A DNA stretch of 64,000 nucleotides, from contig NZ_CH724168.1 of NCBI RefSeq assembly GCF_000153285.1, positions 1,608,333 through 1,672,332 of the forward strand, given 5' to 3'. Made by a program: the position numbers and the translations under genes. Source of the DNA: Synechococcus sp. WH 7805 (lineage in GTDB: Bacteria > Cyanobacteriota > Cyanobacteriia > PCC-6307 > Cyanobiaceae). This document shows positions 46,296 to 55,493 of the stretch, one piece after another (positions within the stretch are counted from its first letter, which is position 1; each line of letters starts with the position of its first letter). The notes below the pieces were generated by a model. The model had not been told where the DNA came from, did not search any database, and saw only the letters and a list, made by a program, of their open reading frames with translations.

Positions 46296-46889
46296 TCAGC
46301 CTTCAGCGCCGCCGTAACCGCTGTAGTCATCTCCGCCGCCCTCACTGGGTGCAGCTCCCCCACGCCGGCGACGGCTGCGGCCGTCATCTCCGCCGCCACC
46401 ATCGCTGTAACCACCGCCACCAGCAGCTCCACTGCCGCCGCCATAACTACGATCTTCCCATCCGCGGGCACCCGAGCGGCGCTCACCGCCACCGCCGTAG
46501 CCGCCGCCGCCGTCGTTGTAACCACCGCCGCCGCCGCGGTAACCACCACCACCGCCACCGCCGTAGCCACCACCACCGCCACCGCCGTAGCCACCACCAC
46601 CGCCGCCGCCGTAGCCGCCACCGCCACCACCACGACGAGGTGCGCTCCCGCGAGGCTCCGCCTTGTTGATTCGCAGAGGACGCCCCATCAGCTCAGCACC
46701 CTGGAGGGCTTCGATGGCAGCGGCTTCGGCCGCGTCATCAGCCATTTCCACGAAGGCAAAACCGCGTTTGCGACCGGTATCGCGCTCAAGGGGGAGGGCA
46801 CAGTTCGTGACCTCTCCGAAAGCAGCGAATAATTCAATGACGTCTTCCTGCTCAGCGCGGAAGGGCAAATTGCCTACAAAAATGCTCAC
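46296..46889 (-). CDS. rbp: RRM RNA-binding protein with glycine-rich tail
   Basis: 197 residues. One RRM (about 1-80): RNP-2 IFVGNLPF and RNP-1 KRGFAFVEM. The C-terminal half is a Gly/Tyr/Arg repeat (GGGGGGGY units), then acidic and Arg-rich patches. This matches cyanobacterial glycine-rich RNA-binding proteins, often cold-responsive. The 119 bases up to argH may contain its long 5' leader; I see no obvious cold-shock element. Function of the tail is unknown. Confidence 0.93.
   Translation of the reverse strand: MSIFVGNLPFRAEQEDVIELFAAFGEVTNCALPLERDTGRKRGFAFVEMADDAAEAAAIEALQGAELMGRPLRINKAEPRGSAPRRGGGGGGYGGGGGGGYGGGGGGGYGGGGGGGYRGGGGGYNDGGGGYGGGGERRSGARGWEDRSYGGGSGAAGGGGYSDGGGGDDGRSRRRRGGAAPSEGGGDDYSGYGGAEG
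46536..46631. repeat. Tandem glycine-coding repeat in rbp
   Basis: Approximately four 24-base units related to CCACCACCACCGCCACCGCC plus GTAG, with small sequence differences between copies. Each encodes a Gly-rich octapeptide ending in Tyr. Such repeats can vary in copy number between strains. Confidence 0.75.
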
Positions 46890-47008
46890 GTTCCTGATGA
46901 ACCTGAATGAAAGAGACCCTTGGGATCAGACAAGCCATCGGGTCAAGGTCCAGTGAAGGAACGCGTCACCTCCGGCTTGCTCAGCGTAGACCCGTCCACG
47001 CGAAATGT

Positions 47009-48421
47009 TCATCCATTCGTTAATTCCAACCGCTCACTCCAAACTGACAACTGTTCCTCCACGCGATCGAAGCCCGTTCCGCCTTCACTGGTTCGCGCCG
47101 CCACAACCTGGCGAGGAGCCAGTGCCTCAAAGAGATCAGATTCAATCGCAGGGTGAAAATTTTGCCAGCGATCCAGGCTGAGGTCCCGCAGCAACAGCCC
47201 CTCGCTCAGACATTGCTTCACCACCGAGCCAACGATCTGATAAGCCTCCCGGAAGGGAACCTGGCGAGCCACAAGGTAATCAGCAACGTCAGTGGCATTG
47301 GAGAAGTCGGAAGCCACTGCTGCTTCCAAACGGTCTTCCCGGAAGCTGAGGCCCTCGTCCATCAGGATGGTCATCGCTTCCAAGCACTGGGAACCTGTGG
47401 AGACCACATCGAACAGGGCCTCTTTGTCTTCCTGGAAATCCTTGTTGTAAGCCAGAGGCAAGCCCTTGATCATCGTCAGCAGGCCCTGGAGATGACCAAA
47501 CACCCGTCCGCACTTTCCCCTCACCAATTCGGGCACATCCGGATTTTTCTTCTGAGGCATCAGGCTGCTTCCAGTCGCACAGCGATCACTGAGCCGAACA
47601 AAGCCGCATTCCTCGGAAGCCCAGAAGATCACCTCCTCCCCAAGGCGGCTGAGATGCACCATCACCAAGGAGATGGCAGCAGAGAATTCCACTGCAAAAT
47701 CCCTGTCGCTCACGGCATCAAGGCTATTGGCATAGAGGCTGTCAAAACCAAGAGCCGCGGCAGTGTTTCGCCGATCGATGGGCACAGGAGTGCCGGCTAG
47801 CGCAGCTGCACCCAGTGGTGAAACATTCACTCGCTTGCGCGCATCCTCAAGACGCTGCCGATCTCGCTCAAGCATCTCCACATAGGCCAGCAGATGATGG
47901 GCCAAGCAAACAGGTTGCGCGCGCTGCAGATGGGTGTAACCAGGGATCAACGTCTGACGATGGTTGAGGGCCTGACGTAAAAGGGCCTTTTGCAATGTCT
48001 TCACCTGAGGAATGAGCTCATCGATGCGTCGTCGCAGCCAAAGGCGCAGATCCGTTCCCACCTGATCATTGCGACTGCGGCCGGTGTGCAGTTTCTTGCC
48101 AACAGGTCCAAGCAGAGCAATCAGACGGCGCTCCACCGCAAAGTGCACATCCTCATCCTCCAGGCCAGGTTGGAAGCGGCCCTCGGCCGCCTCAGACCGA
48201 ATCTGCTCCAATCCACCGCAAAGTTGATCCCCCTCAACCTCACTGATCACGCCACACTGCGCCAGCATGCGGGCATGGGCGATGGATCCGTCGAGATCCT
48301 CCTGCAGGAGATTGATATCAAAGCCAATCGAGGCATTGAAGCGCTCAATGACCGGATGCAATCCCTGCTCGAAGCGATCACTCCAGGTTGCGGAGCCTCC
48401 TCCTGTCACTCCGCCAGCCAT
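47009..48421 (-). CDS. argH: Argininosuccinate lyase
   Basis: 470-residue fumarase-superfamily enzyme making arginine and fumarate. Visible: [24 protein letters not shown], and the superfamily signature [12 protein letters not shown] with the catalytic serine loop. ATG 48421 is preferred over the adjacent GTG 48424. N-terminal Gly-rich stretch ([12 protein letters not shown]) before the conserved start. Other arg genes are not in the window. Confidence 0.96.
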   Translation of the reverse strand: MAGGVTGGGSATWSDRFEQGLHPVIERFNASIGFDINLLQEDLDGSIAHARMLAQCGVISEVEGDQLCGGLEQIRSEAAEGRFQPGLEDEDVHFAVERRLIALLGPVGKKLHTGRSRNDQVGTDLRLWLRRRIDELIPQVKTLQKALLRQALNHRQTLIPGYTHLQRAQPVCLAHHLLAYVEMLERDRQRLEDARKRVNVSPLGAAALAGTPVPIDRRNTAAALGFDSLYANSLDAVSDRDFAVEFSAAISLVMVHLSRLGEEVIFWASEECGFVRLSDRCATGSSLMPQKKNPDVPELVRGKCGRVFGHLQGLLTMIKGLPLAYNKDFQEDKEALFDVVSTGSQCLEAMTILMDEGLSFREDRLEAAVASDFSNATDVADYLVARQVPFREAYQIVGSVVKQCLSEGLLLRDLSLDRWQNFHPAIESDLFEALAPRQVVAARTSEGGTGFDRVEEQLSVWSERLELTNG

Positions 48422-48453
48422 CACCTCACCTCTGTACAGATGCCCTCAGCTTG

Positions 48454-49866
48454 TCAGGCCGGAGAACGGGATACCGAGGGGAGCATCACCTCCTCGCGCA
48501 CCTTCAACACCACCATCGACGCATCATCTTCCAGCTGACGATCGGCCCCCACGAAACGATCCAGGCGATCGAACAACTGATCGAGAATTCCCTGGGAGCC
48601 TGAACCTGAACGGCAGGCTGATTCCAGGCTGCGGATCAACCTTGCTTCATCAAAACGATCCCCGGTGATGCCTGGAGCTTCGGTGACCCCATCGGTGTAA
48701 TACAGCAGCACATCTCCTGGTTCCAAAACGACGGAGCCGGTGCCGTAATCCGCCTCGGGCTGCAAGCCAATCAACAATCCCGGCGCATCCAGACGGCTGA
48801 TCGTGCGTTGCTGAGCACGCCAGATCAAAGGCGGATTGTGTGCGGCATTGGCAAAGCGCAACCGACGGGTCCGCGGATCGAAATCCGAATAAAAGAGAGT
48901 CACGAAGCGATGGGACTGGGACAGATCCTCAAGAGCCAGCTGATTGAGATCGTGAAGAATCCGATCCGGCGGTAATCCACTCAGCACCTCGGCCCGCAAC
49001 ATGCCGCGAAGCATGGTCATCAGCAGCCCCGCGGGTACCCCCTTGCCCATCACATCACCCATCACCAGGGCCCAGCGACCCCGTTCCCGGCGACGTCCGA
49101 TCAACTCGGGGCGCGTTGGAATGAAGTCGTAGTAATCGCCACCCACTTGAAACGCCGGCCGACAGCGCGCCGCCAGCTCCACCCCTTCAATCACTGGGCA
49201 ATGATCCGGCAGGAGCTGGGCCTGGATCTCCGCGCCGATGCTGAGCTGACGATCCACGCGCTCATGGCGCCTGGCTTCCTGCAGCATCTGGTCATTTTCA
49301 ATCGCGACACCGGTGAGATCAGCAACCAGTTGCACCTGCCGGCGATGCACGTCGCTCCACACCAGAGACCCTTTGGGCTCAAACACGTAAAGACGACCCC
49401 GCTGCCGGCCTCTCGCCACCACAGAGGTGGCGAACATCCCGGCAGACCCCAACTGACCCTGAACCAGCCGATCCAGCGCCAGCACAAGAGCGTCATCAGA
49501 GCCGAAGCCTGCAGACCGGCCAGGTTCGTGCTGGCTCAACGTCTGAAGTAGCGACGCCGAACGCACGCCGGGGAGCATTTGAATCTGATCCGCCCAGAGG
49601 CGGCCATCCCCCTGAAACGGCACCAGAAGTGCGCCTTCAACGCCAACCAGGCGGGCTGCCACAACGGGGACGAGTTCGAGAAAACGGTTGAGGTTGGTGA
49701 AACTGCGCAGAGCAAACCCGAGCGACACCAACAGCTCCTGGTTGGAGCGTTGTTCGCGAACCAAGCTGTCGAGAAGCTGACGCAGTGATGCCGTAGCCGT
49801 CAGGGGCTGCTGACTAGCACTACGGGCAGGAGAGGCCGGATGTCGCCGTGGTGGCTTGCTGCTCAC
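48454..49866 (-). CDS. PP2C-type (SpoIIE/RsbU) protein phosphatase with GAF-like domain
   Basis: 470 residues. The N-terminal half (about 60-215) reads as a GAF-like sensor; the C-terminal SpoIIE/PPM phosphatase domain has FQVGGDYYDF, WALVMGDVMGKGVPAGLLM, FANAAHNPPL, YYTDGVTEA and EDDASMVVLKV, covering metal-binding Asp residues. Relatives regulate anti-sigma antagonists. GTG 49866 is chosen; no ATG is available. argH lies 32 bases downstream. Partner not identified. Confidence 0.87.
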   Translation of the reverse strand: MSSKPPRRHPASPARSASQQPLTATASLRQLLDSLVREQRSNQELLVSLGFALRSFTNLNRFLELVPVVAARLVGVEGALLVPFQGDGRLWADQIQMLPGVRSASLLQTLSQHEPGRSAGFGSDDALVLALDRLVQGQLGSAGMFATSVVARGRQRGRLYVFEPKGSLVWSDVHRRQVQLVADLTGVAIENDQMLQEARRHERVDRQLSIGAEIQAQLLPDHCPVIEGVELAARCRPAFQVGGDYYDFIPTRPELIGRRRERGRWALVMGDVMGKGVPAGLLMTMLRGMLRAEVLSGLPPDRILHDLNQLALEDLSQSHRFVTLFYSDFDPRTRRLRFANAAHNPPLIWRAQQRTISRLDAPGLLIGLQPEADYGTGSVVLEPGDVLLYYTDGVTEAPGITGDRFDEARLIRSLESACRSGSGSQGILDQLFDRLDRFVGADRQLEDDASMVVLKVREEVMLPSVSRSPA

Positions 49867-49940
49867 GGCACCACCATGGCAGGGCCCGCAACGTAGCAAG
49901 GTTTACTGCGGGCTACTGCAGCCCAAGGGCAAGTGACCAC

Positions 49941-51383
49941 TCAGCGACCGGCGAGCAGCGCTTCAACGAATTCGAAACTGTTGAAAGGCCGCAGATCACG
50001 GATTCCTTCCCCGGCACCGATGAAACGGATGGGAAGCCCGGCTTCCGAAGCAACAGCCAGAGCAACACCCCCCCGAGCCGTGCCATCAAGTTTGGTGATC
50101 ACCACCCCGGTCAGCCCGGCTGCGCGAGCAAAAGCCATGGCTTGTTTGAGACCGTTCTGACCTTGGCTGGCATCGAGCACAAGCAGGGATTCCACGGTTG
50201 CGTCAGGGGCCAAGCGATCCACAACCCTGCGAATCTTGTTGAGTTCTTCCATCAGGTTGTGTTTGGTCTGCAGGCGACCGGCGGTGTCCACCAGCACCAG
50301 ATCCGTGCTTTTGGATCGGGCAGCCCCGATGGCATCAAACACCACGGCTGCAGGATCCGCATTCGCCGAAGGGTTGGCCACCACCGGAACATCGCTGCGA
50401 TCACCCCAAACCTGCACCTGCTGAACCGCCGCCGCCCGGAACGTATCGGCGGCAGCAATCATCGCGGAATAGCCGCTGCGTACCGCCAGATTGGCCAACT
50501 TGCCGAGGGTTGTGGTCTTCCCTACGCCATTGACACCGACCATCAGCCAAACATTGAGCTGACCACGCTGAGGTGCGAGAAGTTCAACGCCGCTGGACTT
50601 GATCGGAGCATCTAAAAGATCTCGAAGCTGCTCCTTGAGAAAACGAATGCCTTCGCTTGGATCCACCACCTGCTCGTTCATGCGCTTGCGCAACGCATCC
50701 AGCACCTGATCGGTGGCCTTCACCCCGGCGTCGGCGCGAAGCAGCAATGACTCCAGATCATCGAGCACCTCCGGGGTGAGGGGGTCATCACCCAGATTCT
50801 CCAGAAGCCCGGTAACAAAACCCTGTCGGGTTTTCTCCAGGCCTTGCCGCAAACGACCGAGCCAGTCGATCTCCTCCAAGGTGACCTGGCCTGCCTGACG
50901 GCCCTGGGCGGCCAGCACCTCCGCAGACCAAGTGAAGGTGTCGTCGAACTCACCAAGACTTGGCTCCTCGTCGCGATCGGCGTTATCAGTTGCCTCTGCC
51001 TCAGCAATCGGTTGAGCGGCAACCTCCGGCTCCTGTTCGAGTTGCTGCTGTCGTTCTTGGCGTTGGGCCGCGGCCTGCTCGAGCAGGGACAAACCAGCAA
51101 CGGGTGCTGGCTCTGCCTCGGCTGGCTCTGGCTCTGCTGCGGATTCAGGTTGGGATTCAGATTCAGCTGCGGGGTTTGATTCAGGAACCGGTTCCGCAAC
51201 GATCGCGTTGGCCTGCTCTTTCTGCGCTTTCAAACGGGCGTAAGCCTGCCGTGCCCACTCCAGAGGATCGTCGTCGGCATTGGCAGCCGTTTCCTGCTGC
51301 GGTTCCTGCGATGTGGCGTCGGAATCTGCCGGGGGCTGAGTTGGGGCAGTCTCAGACTGCCGGTTGAACCAGTCGTAGACCAT
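49941..51383 (-). CDS. ftsY: Signal recognition particle receptor FtsY
   Basis: 480 residues. A long acidic Glu/Ala/Pro-rich A domain (about 1-150, with repeats of SEPEPAEAEP type) precedes the N domain and the SRP-GTPase G domain: G1 GVNGVGKTTT (about 285), AADTFRAAA, DTAGR, TKLDGTARGG and the C-terminal FVEALL. It targets SRP-bound ribosomes to the translocon. nusB is 5 bases upstream, so they are cotranscribed. Confidence 0.96.
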   Translation of the reverse strand: MVYDWFNRQSETAPTQPPADSDATSQEPQQETAANADDDPLEWARQAYARLKAQKEQANAIVAEPVPESNPAAESESQPESAAEPEPAEAEPAPVAGLSLLEQAAAQRQERQQQLEQEPEVAAQPIAEAEATDNADRDEEPSLGEFDDTFTWSAEVLAAQGRQAGQVTLEEIDWLGRLRQGLEKTRQGFVTGLLENLGDDPLTPEVLDDLESLLLRADAGVKATDQVLDALRKRMNEQVVDPSEGIRFLKEQLRDLLDAPIKSSGVELLAPQRGQLNVWLMVGVNGVGKTTTLGKLANLAVRSGYSAMIAAADTFRAAAVQQVQVWGDRSDVPVVANPSANADPAAVVFDAIGAARSKSTDLVLVDTAGRLQTKHNLMEELNKIRRVVDRLAPDATVESLLVLDASQGQNGLKQAMAFARAAGLTGVVITKLDGTARGGVALAVASEAGLPIRFIGAGEGIRDLRPFNSFEFVEALLAGR

Positions 51384-51388
51384 GAGAG

Positions 51389-52021
51389 TCAGGACACTGC
51401 CTGGGAAGAGGCATTCTGCAGGCGGCGCAGCACCCCATTGATCATGCGGCGACCCTGCTCATCGCTGTAACGGTTGGCAAGCTCAACGGCTTCACTGCAA
51501 GCGACAGACGCAGGCGTCTTCATCGTCTGCAGATCAACAACAGCAAGGCGGAGGATGTCGCGATCGATGCGGGGAAGGCGGCTGAGACGCCAACCCTCCA
51601 TTACCCCATCCAGCTGGTCATCAAGGGATGCACGGGCATCGAGGACCAGTTGAACCCTGCGCATCGCCTCCTTCTGCACCATCTCCTGATCAGCCAGAGC
51701 CAACAATCTGGGCAACTCAAGGCTTGCCGAGAGACCATTCAGCACCTGCTCCGCATTGGATAAGGATTCACGCAAATGATCACGGACCGGCATGACTGCA
51801 GCCTTTGAACCCTCCTGCAGCTCACTGTCTAACAACGACTGCTGGGCCTTCTCCAGATCGGCAGCACATCGATCGAGAACCTCGCGCCAGTGCTGCATCA
51901 AACTCTCCAGGGCCTTCTGAAGAAGAGCCTCGAGAGAATCCAAAGAAAGGGAACGGTCCCGCTCGGCGCACTGGCTGAGCACAAGCAAGGCGAGCTCACG
52001 GGAGAGGGAACGGGTCTGCAT
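51389..52021 (-). CDS. nusB: Transcription antitermination factor NusB
   Basis: 210 residues, longer than the usual 140 because of a helical insertion after the first helix (about 50-110). The start MQTRSLSRELALLVLSQ and the C-terminal RLPRIDRDILRLAVVDL, TPASVACSEAVELANRYS and GVLRRL are diagnostic. Binds boxA RNA with NusE for rRNA antitermination. Sits between DUF502 and ftsY in a leftward operon. Confidence 0.94.
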   Translation of the reverse strand: MQTRSLSRELALLVLSQCAERDRSLSLDSLEALLQKALESLMQHWREVLDRCAADLEKAQQSLLDSELQEGSKAAVMPVRDHLRESLSNAEQVLNGLSASLELPRLLALADQEMVQKEAMRRVQLVLDARASLDDQLDGVMEGWRLSRLPRIDRDILRLAVVDLQTMKTPASVACSEAVELANRYSDEQGRRMINGVLRRLQNASSQAVS

Positions 52022-52039
52022 AGATCTTTAACGAACGAC

Positions 52040-52777
52040 TCAAGACGAAGACGGTGCAACAGAAGCTCTGAGCTGGGCGATCAGGCTCGAAAAGCTGCGG
52101 CCAGCTGGCGCCTCCCTGGCATCAGGGTTCACGATTCCAGCCGAAATGATCGTTTTAAAAGCATCCTCAACGGAAAGATTCAGATCTCTTACCGACGATT
52201 CAGGCACGAGGGTGTACCAACCGGTGGTGGGATTGGGAGCTGTGGGGATAAACACACTCAGCAAACGTTCTTCAAGCTCCGATTGCAACGTGGGACCAAC
52301 TTCTCCTGTGACAAAACCAACGCTGTAAAGACCCTCCCTGGGATATTCCACAAGAACGACCCTGCGAAAGCGTTGTGAGTTATCGCGCAGAAAGGTTTCA
52401 AGAAGTTGTTTGAGGGTTTTGTAGACCGAACCTGCAAGCGGAATGCGCTGGAGCGTTCCCTCACCGAACTCCAGCAACCAACGCCCCACGATGTTCCTGG
52501 CCATCAGACCGATCAACAGAATTCCCAACAAAGGAACTGTGAGCCCAAGGGCCAAGTTGATCAGATCCTGCAGAAGCGGATTGAGCGTGATGAACGGATT
52601 GAACTGCTTAGGGATCGACGTGAGGAAGGCCAGAACGAAGCGGCTGACGATGGTGGCCAGCCAAATCGTGGTGGCCAGAGGAATCACCACAAGCAGACCT
52701 GCGATCAGGTCATTCTTGAGATCCTGCTGAAGCCTGGCGCCAAGAGGCAGATCAGGTCTTGGATTGGACTGGACCAA
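52040..52777 (-). CDS. DUF502-family membrane protein
   Basis: 245 residues. Two transmembrane helices (about 22-46 and 65-95), then a soluble domain with GEGTLQRIPLAGSVYKTLKQL, VVLVEYPREGLYSVGFVTG and FIPTAPNPTTGWY, the DUF502 signature. No ATG is available; TTG 52777 begins just before the conserved NPRPDLPLG segment, and TTG 52801 is an alternative. Ends 18 bases before nusB. Function unknown; in plants the related LCV proteins act in trafficking. Confidence 0.88.
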   Translation of the reverse strand: MVQSNPRPDLPLGARLQQDLKNDLIAGLLVVIPLATTIWLATIVSRFVLAFLTSIPKQFNPFITLNPLLQDLINLALGLTVPLLGILLIGLMARNIVGRWLLEFGEGTLQRIPLAGSVYKTLKQLLETFLRDNSQRFRRVVLVEYPREGLYSVGFVTGEVGPTLQSELEERLLSVFIPTAPNPTTGWYTLVPESSVRDLNLSVEDAFKTIISAGIVNPDAREAPAGRSFSSLIAQLRASVAPSSS

Positions 52778-52826
52778 GGAACGCCCGGGGCCTGCGGCCA
52801 ACGTGTTCCACTAACTTAACCAGCGA

Positions 52827-53486
52827 TCAGAGGACAGCGGTTATCGCAAGCAGTGCCAAGGCCACTGCGAGCACAACTGCACTGAGGGTGCCTCCAAAAC
52901 GGCGCTGATTCACGGCCAGGTTGCGCTGGCGTTCGGCCTGTTGAATCTGCTGATCCATCTGTGACAACTGCTTGTCGATGAACTCCTGCGCCGCCTTGGA
53001 CTTGTCCTCATCGGTTGCATCAGCAGGCAGCTGCCCAGCCTGAGCGAGCTGCTCCCCGAGAATCTTCACGTTGTCGGGATTGGCGGACTGCTGTCTCGCC
53101 ATCTCTAATTGCCCACGCTTCTGATTCAGGCTTTGATCGGCTTCAACAGAGAGGGACTGATTACCACTGATACCAAGTGGAATCACAGCGATCATGGCCA
53201 GAGCGAGCAGTGCCGCAAGCACGCAGACCACAATCCGGATCGGCGTCCGCTCTGATCGGGGCTGGTCCAAACGCGAAGAGATCAGCATGAGTAACAGACC
53301 GATGAATCCCATCGGCGCCTGACTGACCAACCGTTCGATCAACAGTTGTTGATAAACCTCATCACTCCAATCCGCAGCGCTGAGCACCACACCGAGCTGC
53401 AAAGCGAGAAGCAGAACCAGGGTGAGCCCAAGCCAGCGCAGAAGCGGCGCAAGCCGAGGTGAGGACTCCTGGTGGGATGCGGACAC
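52827..53486 (-). CDS. Membrane protein, possibly HpsJ-like
   Basis: 219 residues with four hydrophobic helices (about 17-37, 57-72, 87-107 and 198-219), and a Gln/Lys/Asp-rich soluble loop of about 85 residues between the third and fourth (SLNQKRGQLEMARQQ, then QLSQMDQQIQQAERQR, coiled-coil-like). I recall a similar layout in cyanobacterial HpsJ-type proteins, but the match is loose. It shares a 41-base divergent region with queG and may head the DUF502-nusB-ftsY operon. Confidence 0.55.
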   Translation of the reverse strand: MSASHQESSPRLAPLLRWLGLTLVLLLALQLGVVLSAADWSDEVYQQLLIERLVSQAPMGFIGLLLMLISSRLDQPRSERTPIRIVVCVLAALLALAMIAVIPLGISGNQSLSVEADQSLNQKRGQLEMARQQSANPDNVKILGEQLAQAGQLPADATDEDKSKAAQEFIDKQLSQMDQQIQQAERQRNLAVNQRRFGGTLSAVVLAVALALLAITAVL

Positions 53487-53527
53487 GTCACGATGTCAAA
53501 AGGTGTCCAACTTTACGGTTAGTTTTC

Positions 53528-54493
53528 GTGAACGTCCCTGACGACGGTGCGCAGCTGAGCCTGTCCCTCAAGGAGCGGGCCAGAGCGGAAGGATTCGAAC
53601 CCGTCGGCATCGCCACGCTCCCCGGGAGTCCACGCCTGCGCTTGCGCACGGACGCTTTGCAACGTTGGCTAGACGCCGGACACCAAGCCGACATGGGCTG
53701 GATGGAAGCGCCCAGACGCAGGTCCGCTGACACCCTCTTGGAAGGAGCCCGAAGTTTGCTAGCCGTTGGGCTCAACTATCACGTTGCTCATGAACGCCGC
53801 CACAACCGCCTGGCAGTGGCTCGCTACGGCTGGGGCCGCGATTATCACCGGGTGGTGAACCAGCGCCTGAGGAGGGTGGGTCGCTGGCTGCAGGATCAAA
53901 GACCGAACTGCCGCTGGCGTGCGTGCGTGGATGCAGAGCCCCTGCTCGATAAGGCTTGGGCGGAAGAAGCTGGACTTGGCTGGATCGGAAAGCACAGCAA
54001 CGTGATTCACCCCACGCGCGGGTCGTGGATGGTGATCGGGCATCTGCTCACCAGTGAACCCCTCGTTGCTGATCAACCGGCTGCGTCCCGTTGCGGTCGT
54101 TGCCGCGCCTGCATGGACGCCTGCCCGACGCAGGCGATCACCGAACCATTTGTGGTGGACTCCAGGCGATGCATCGCTTATCACACGATTGAAAATCGCA
54201 ATGGGAAGCTCCCGGCACCGATCGCCAACGCCCTGGGGGGCTGGGTCGCCGGATGCGATATCTGTCAGGACGTCTGCCCCTTCAATCAGACCGATGTGCT
54301 GCCCTCCAGTGATGATCCCGACATGCAGCCAAGACCCTGGCTGCTGGATCTGACCCCGGAGATCATCCAGAGCTGGACGGATCAGGACTGGGCGGAACGG
54401 CTGAAAGGGTCAGCACTGAAACGCATCAAACCCTGGATGTGGCGTCGCAACGCTGAAGCCGCACGCCTCGATGGCGGACCTAACCTGAGTTGA
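53528..54493 (+). CDS. queG: Epoxyqueuosine reductase
   Basis: 321 residues. B12-dependent enzyme that finishes queuosine in tRNA. GFEPVGIA and RYGWGRDYH are in the N-terminal half, the cobalamin/active-site region contains DAEPLLDKAWAEEAGLGWIGKHS, and two 4Fe-4S motifs follow: CGRCRACMDACPTQAI and CDICQDVCPFN. GTG 53528 is chosen; the extra upstream codons overlap the divergent gene. Its B12 need fits the cbiD gene in this window. Confidence 0.95.
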   Translation: MNVPDDGAQLSLSLKERARAEGFEPVGIATLPGSPRLRLRTDALQRWLDAGHQADMGWMEAPRRRSADTLLEGARSLLAVGLNYHVAHERRHNRLAVARYGWGRDYHRVVNQRLRRVGRWLQDQRPNCRWRACVDAEPLLDKAWAEEAGLGWIGKHSNVIHPTRGSWMVIGHLLTSEPLVADQPAASRCGRCRACMDACPTQAITEPFVVDSRRCIAYHTIENRNGKLPAPIANALGGWVAGCDICQDVCPFNQTDVLPSSDDPDMQPRPWLLDLTPEIIQSWTDQDWAERLKGSALKRIKPWMWRRNAEAARLDGGPNLS

Positions 54494-54508
54494 ACTTATG
54501 GTTCAACA

Positions 54509-55405
54509 ATGGGACCGGCTCGTTCCTGGAAGCTCTGGCAGAAGTCCCTGGTGATGTCCCTGATGCTGGGATCGGTTGGTGCCACGACAACGGCCCCTGC
54601 CAGGGCCTTGGTTCCCTATGTGTACACACCCAGCACCCAGGAACTGGAAGGTGCAGGCATTGGCATCGGCCGTACAGCCGCACAGCTGCTGAGGCTTGGT
54701 CAGCCTGAGGAAGCCTCCCGTCTGGCGGCCCTGGCAGTTCGACTGCAACCGAACGACGAACGCTTGTGGTCTGTGCTTGCGGAAGCGCAGCTCCGCAGTG
54801 ATCAACTCAACGATGCAGCGGGATCCCTAGCCAAGGCCAAATCTCTGAATCCAGGAAAGGCAGGGCTCTGGTTCGCTGAAGCATCGCTGGCCCTCAGAGA
54901 CAACCGTCCTGATGACGCTGTTCCTTTGCTGGATGAAGGCTTGCGTCTTGATCCCAAAAATGCAGGGGCCTACTTCGATCTTGGGAATGCCCGAGTGATG
55001 CAGGACGACCTGCGCCAGGCCTTGCGCGCGTTTGAAAAAGCCACATCGATCAAGCCAAGTTTTTGGGAAGCTCTCAACAATCAGGCTCTGGTGCTGTTCG
55101 AAATGGGCAACACAAGCGAGGCGATCAAGCGTTGGCGTTCCGTCCTCAAGATCAAAAGCAACGCTGAGCCGATGCTGGCGCTGGCCGCGGCTCTCAACAA
55201 GCAGAAACCTGGTGACACTGAATCCATCGAACTGGCTCGCAAAGCCCTTGCAGAGGATCCCAATTACGTTCTTCCGGGTCATCAGGAAAACCAACTCTGG
55301 GGCCTGAAACTGCGCCAAGCAACAGAAACTTTGCTCTCAGAGGGGGCTTTAAAAAGCGCCGTTGAACGGGCAGAAGCCAATGCCGATCCCAAAACCGCAG
55401 AATGA
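54509..55405 (+). CDS. Secreted TPR-repeat protein
   Basis: 298 residues. An N-terminal signal (about 12-34, VMSLMLGSVGATTTAPARA) is followed by TPR units (about 55-250): AAQLLRLGQPEEASRLAALA, AYFDLGNARVMQDDLRQALR, NNQALVLFEMGNTSEAIKRW. It begins 15 bases after queG. Predicted periplasmic or lumenal scaffold. Partner unknown; the slot after queG near dnaN is characteristic of picocyanobacteria. Confidence 0.85.
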   Translation: MGPARSWKLWQKSLVMSLMLGSVGATTTAPARALVPYVYTPSTQELEGAGIGIGRTAAQLLRLGQPEEASRLAALAVRLQPNDERLWSVLAEAQLRSDQLNDAAGSLAKAKSLNPGKAGLWFAEASLALRDNRPDDAVPLLDEGLRLDPKNAGAYFDLGNARVMQDDLRQALRAFEKATSIKPSFWEALNNQALVLFEMGNTSEAIKRWRSVLKIKSNAEPMLALAAALNKQKPGDTESIELARKALAEDPNYVLPGHQENQLWGLKLRQATETLLSEGALKSAVERAEANADPKTAE

Positions 55406-55493
55406 TTCGATGCAATTTCGGCATGACTTGGGCTGGTCAAGCGAAAGAAGATCTGTAGGCTGAGCCCCTTCTGCCTTCTTGATTCCAAACCGG

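Noticed and set aside
46536-46631. CRISPR-like regular repeat
   Set aside because: Units are contiguous, without spacers, and in frame inside a protein-coding gene.
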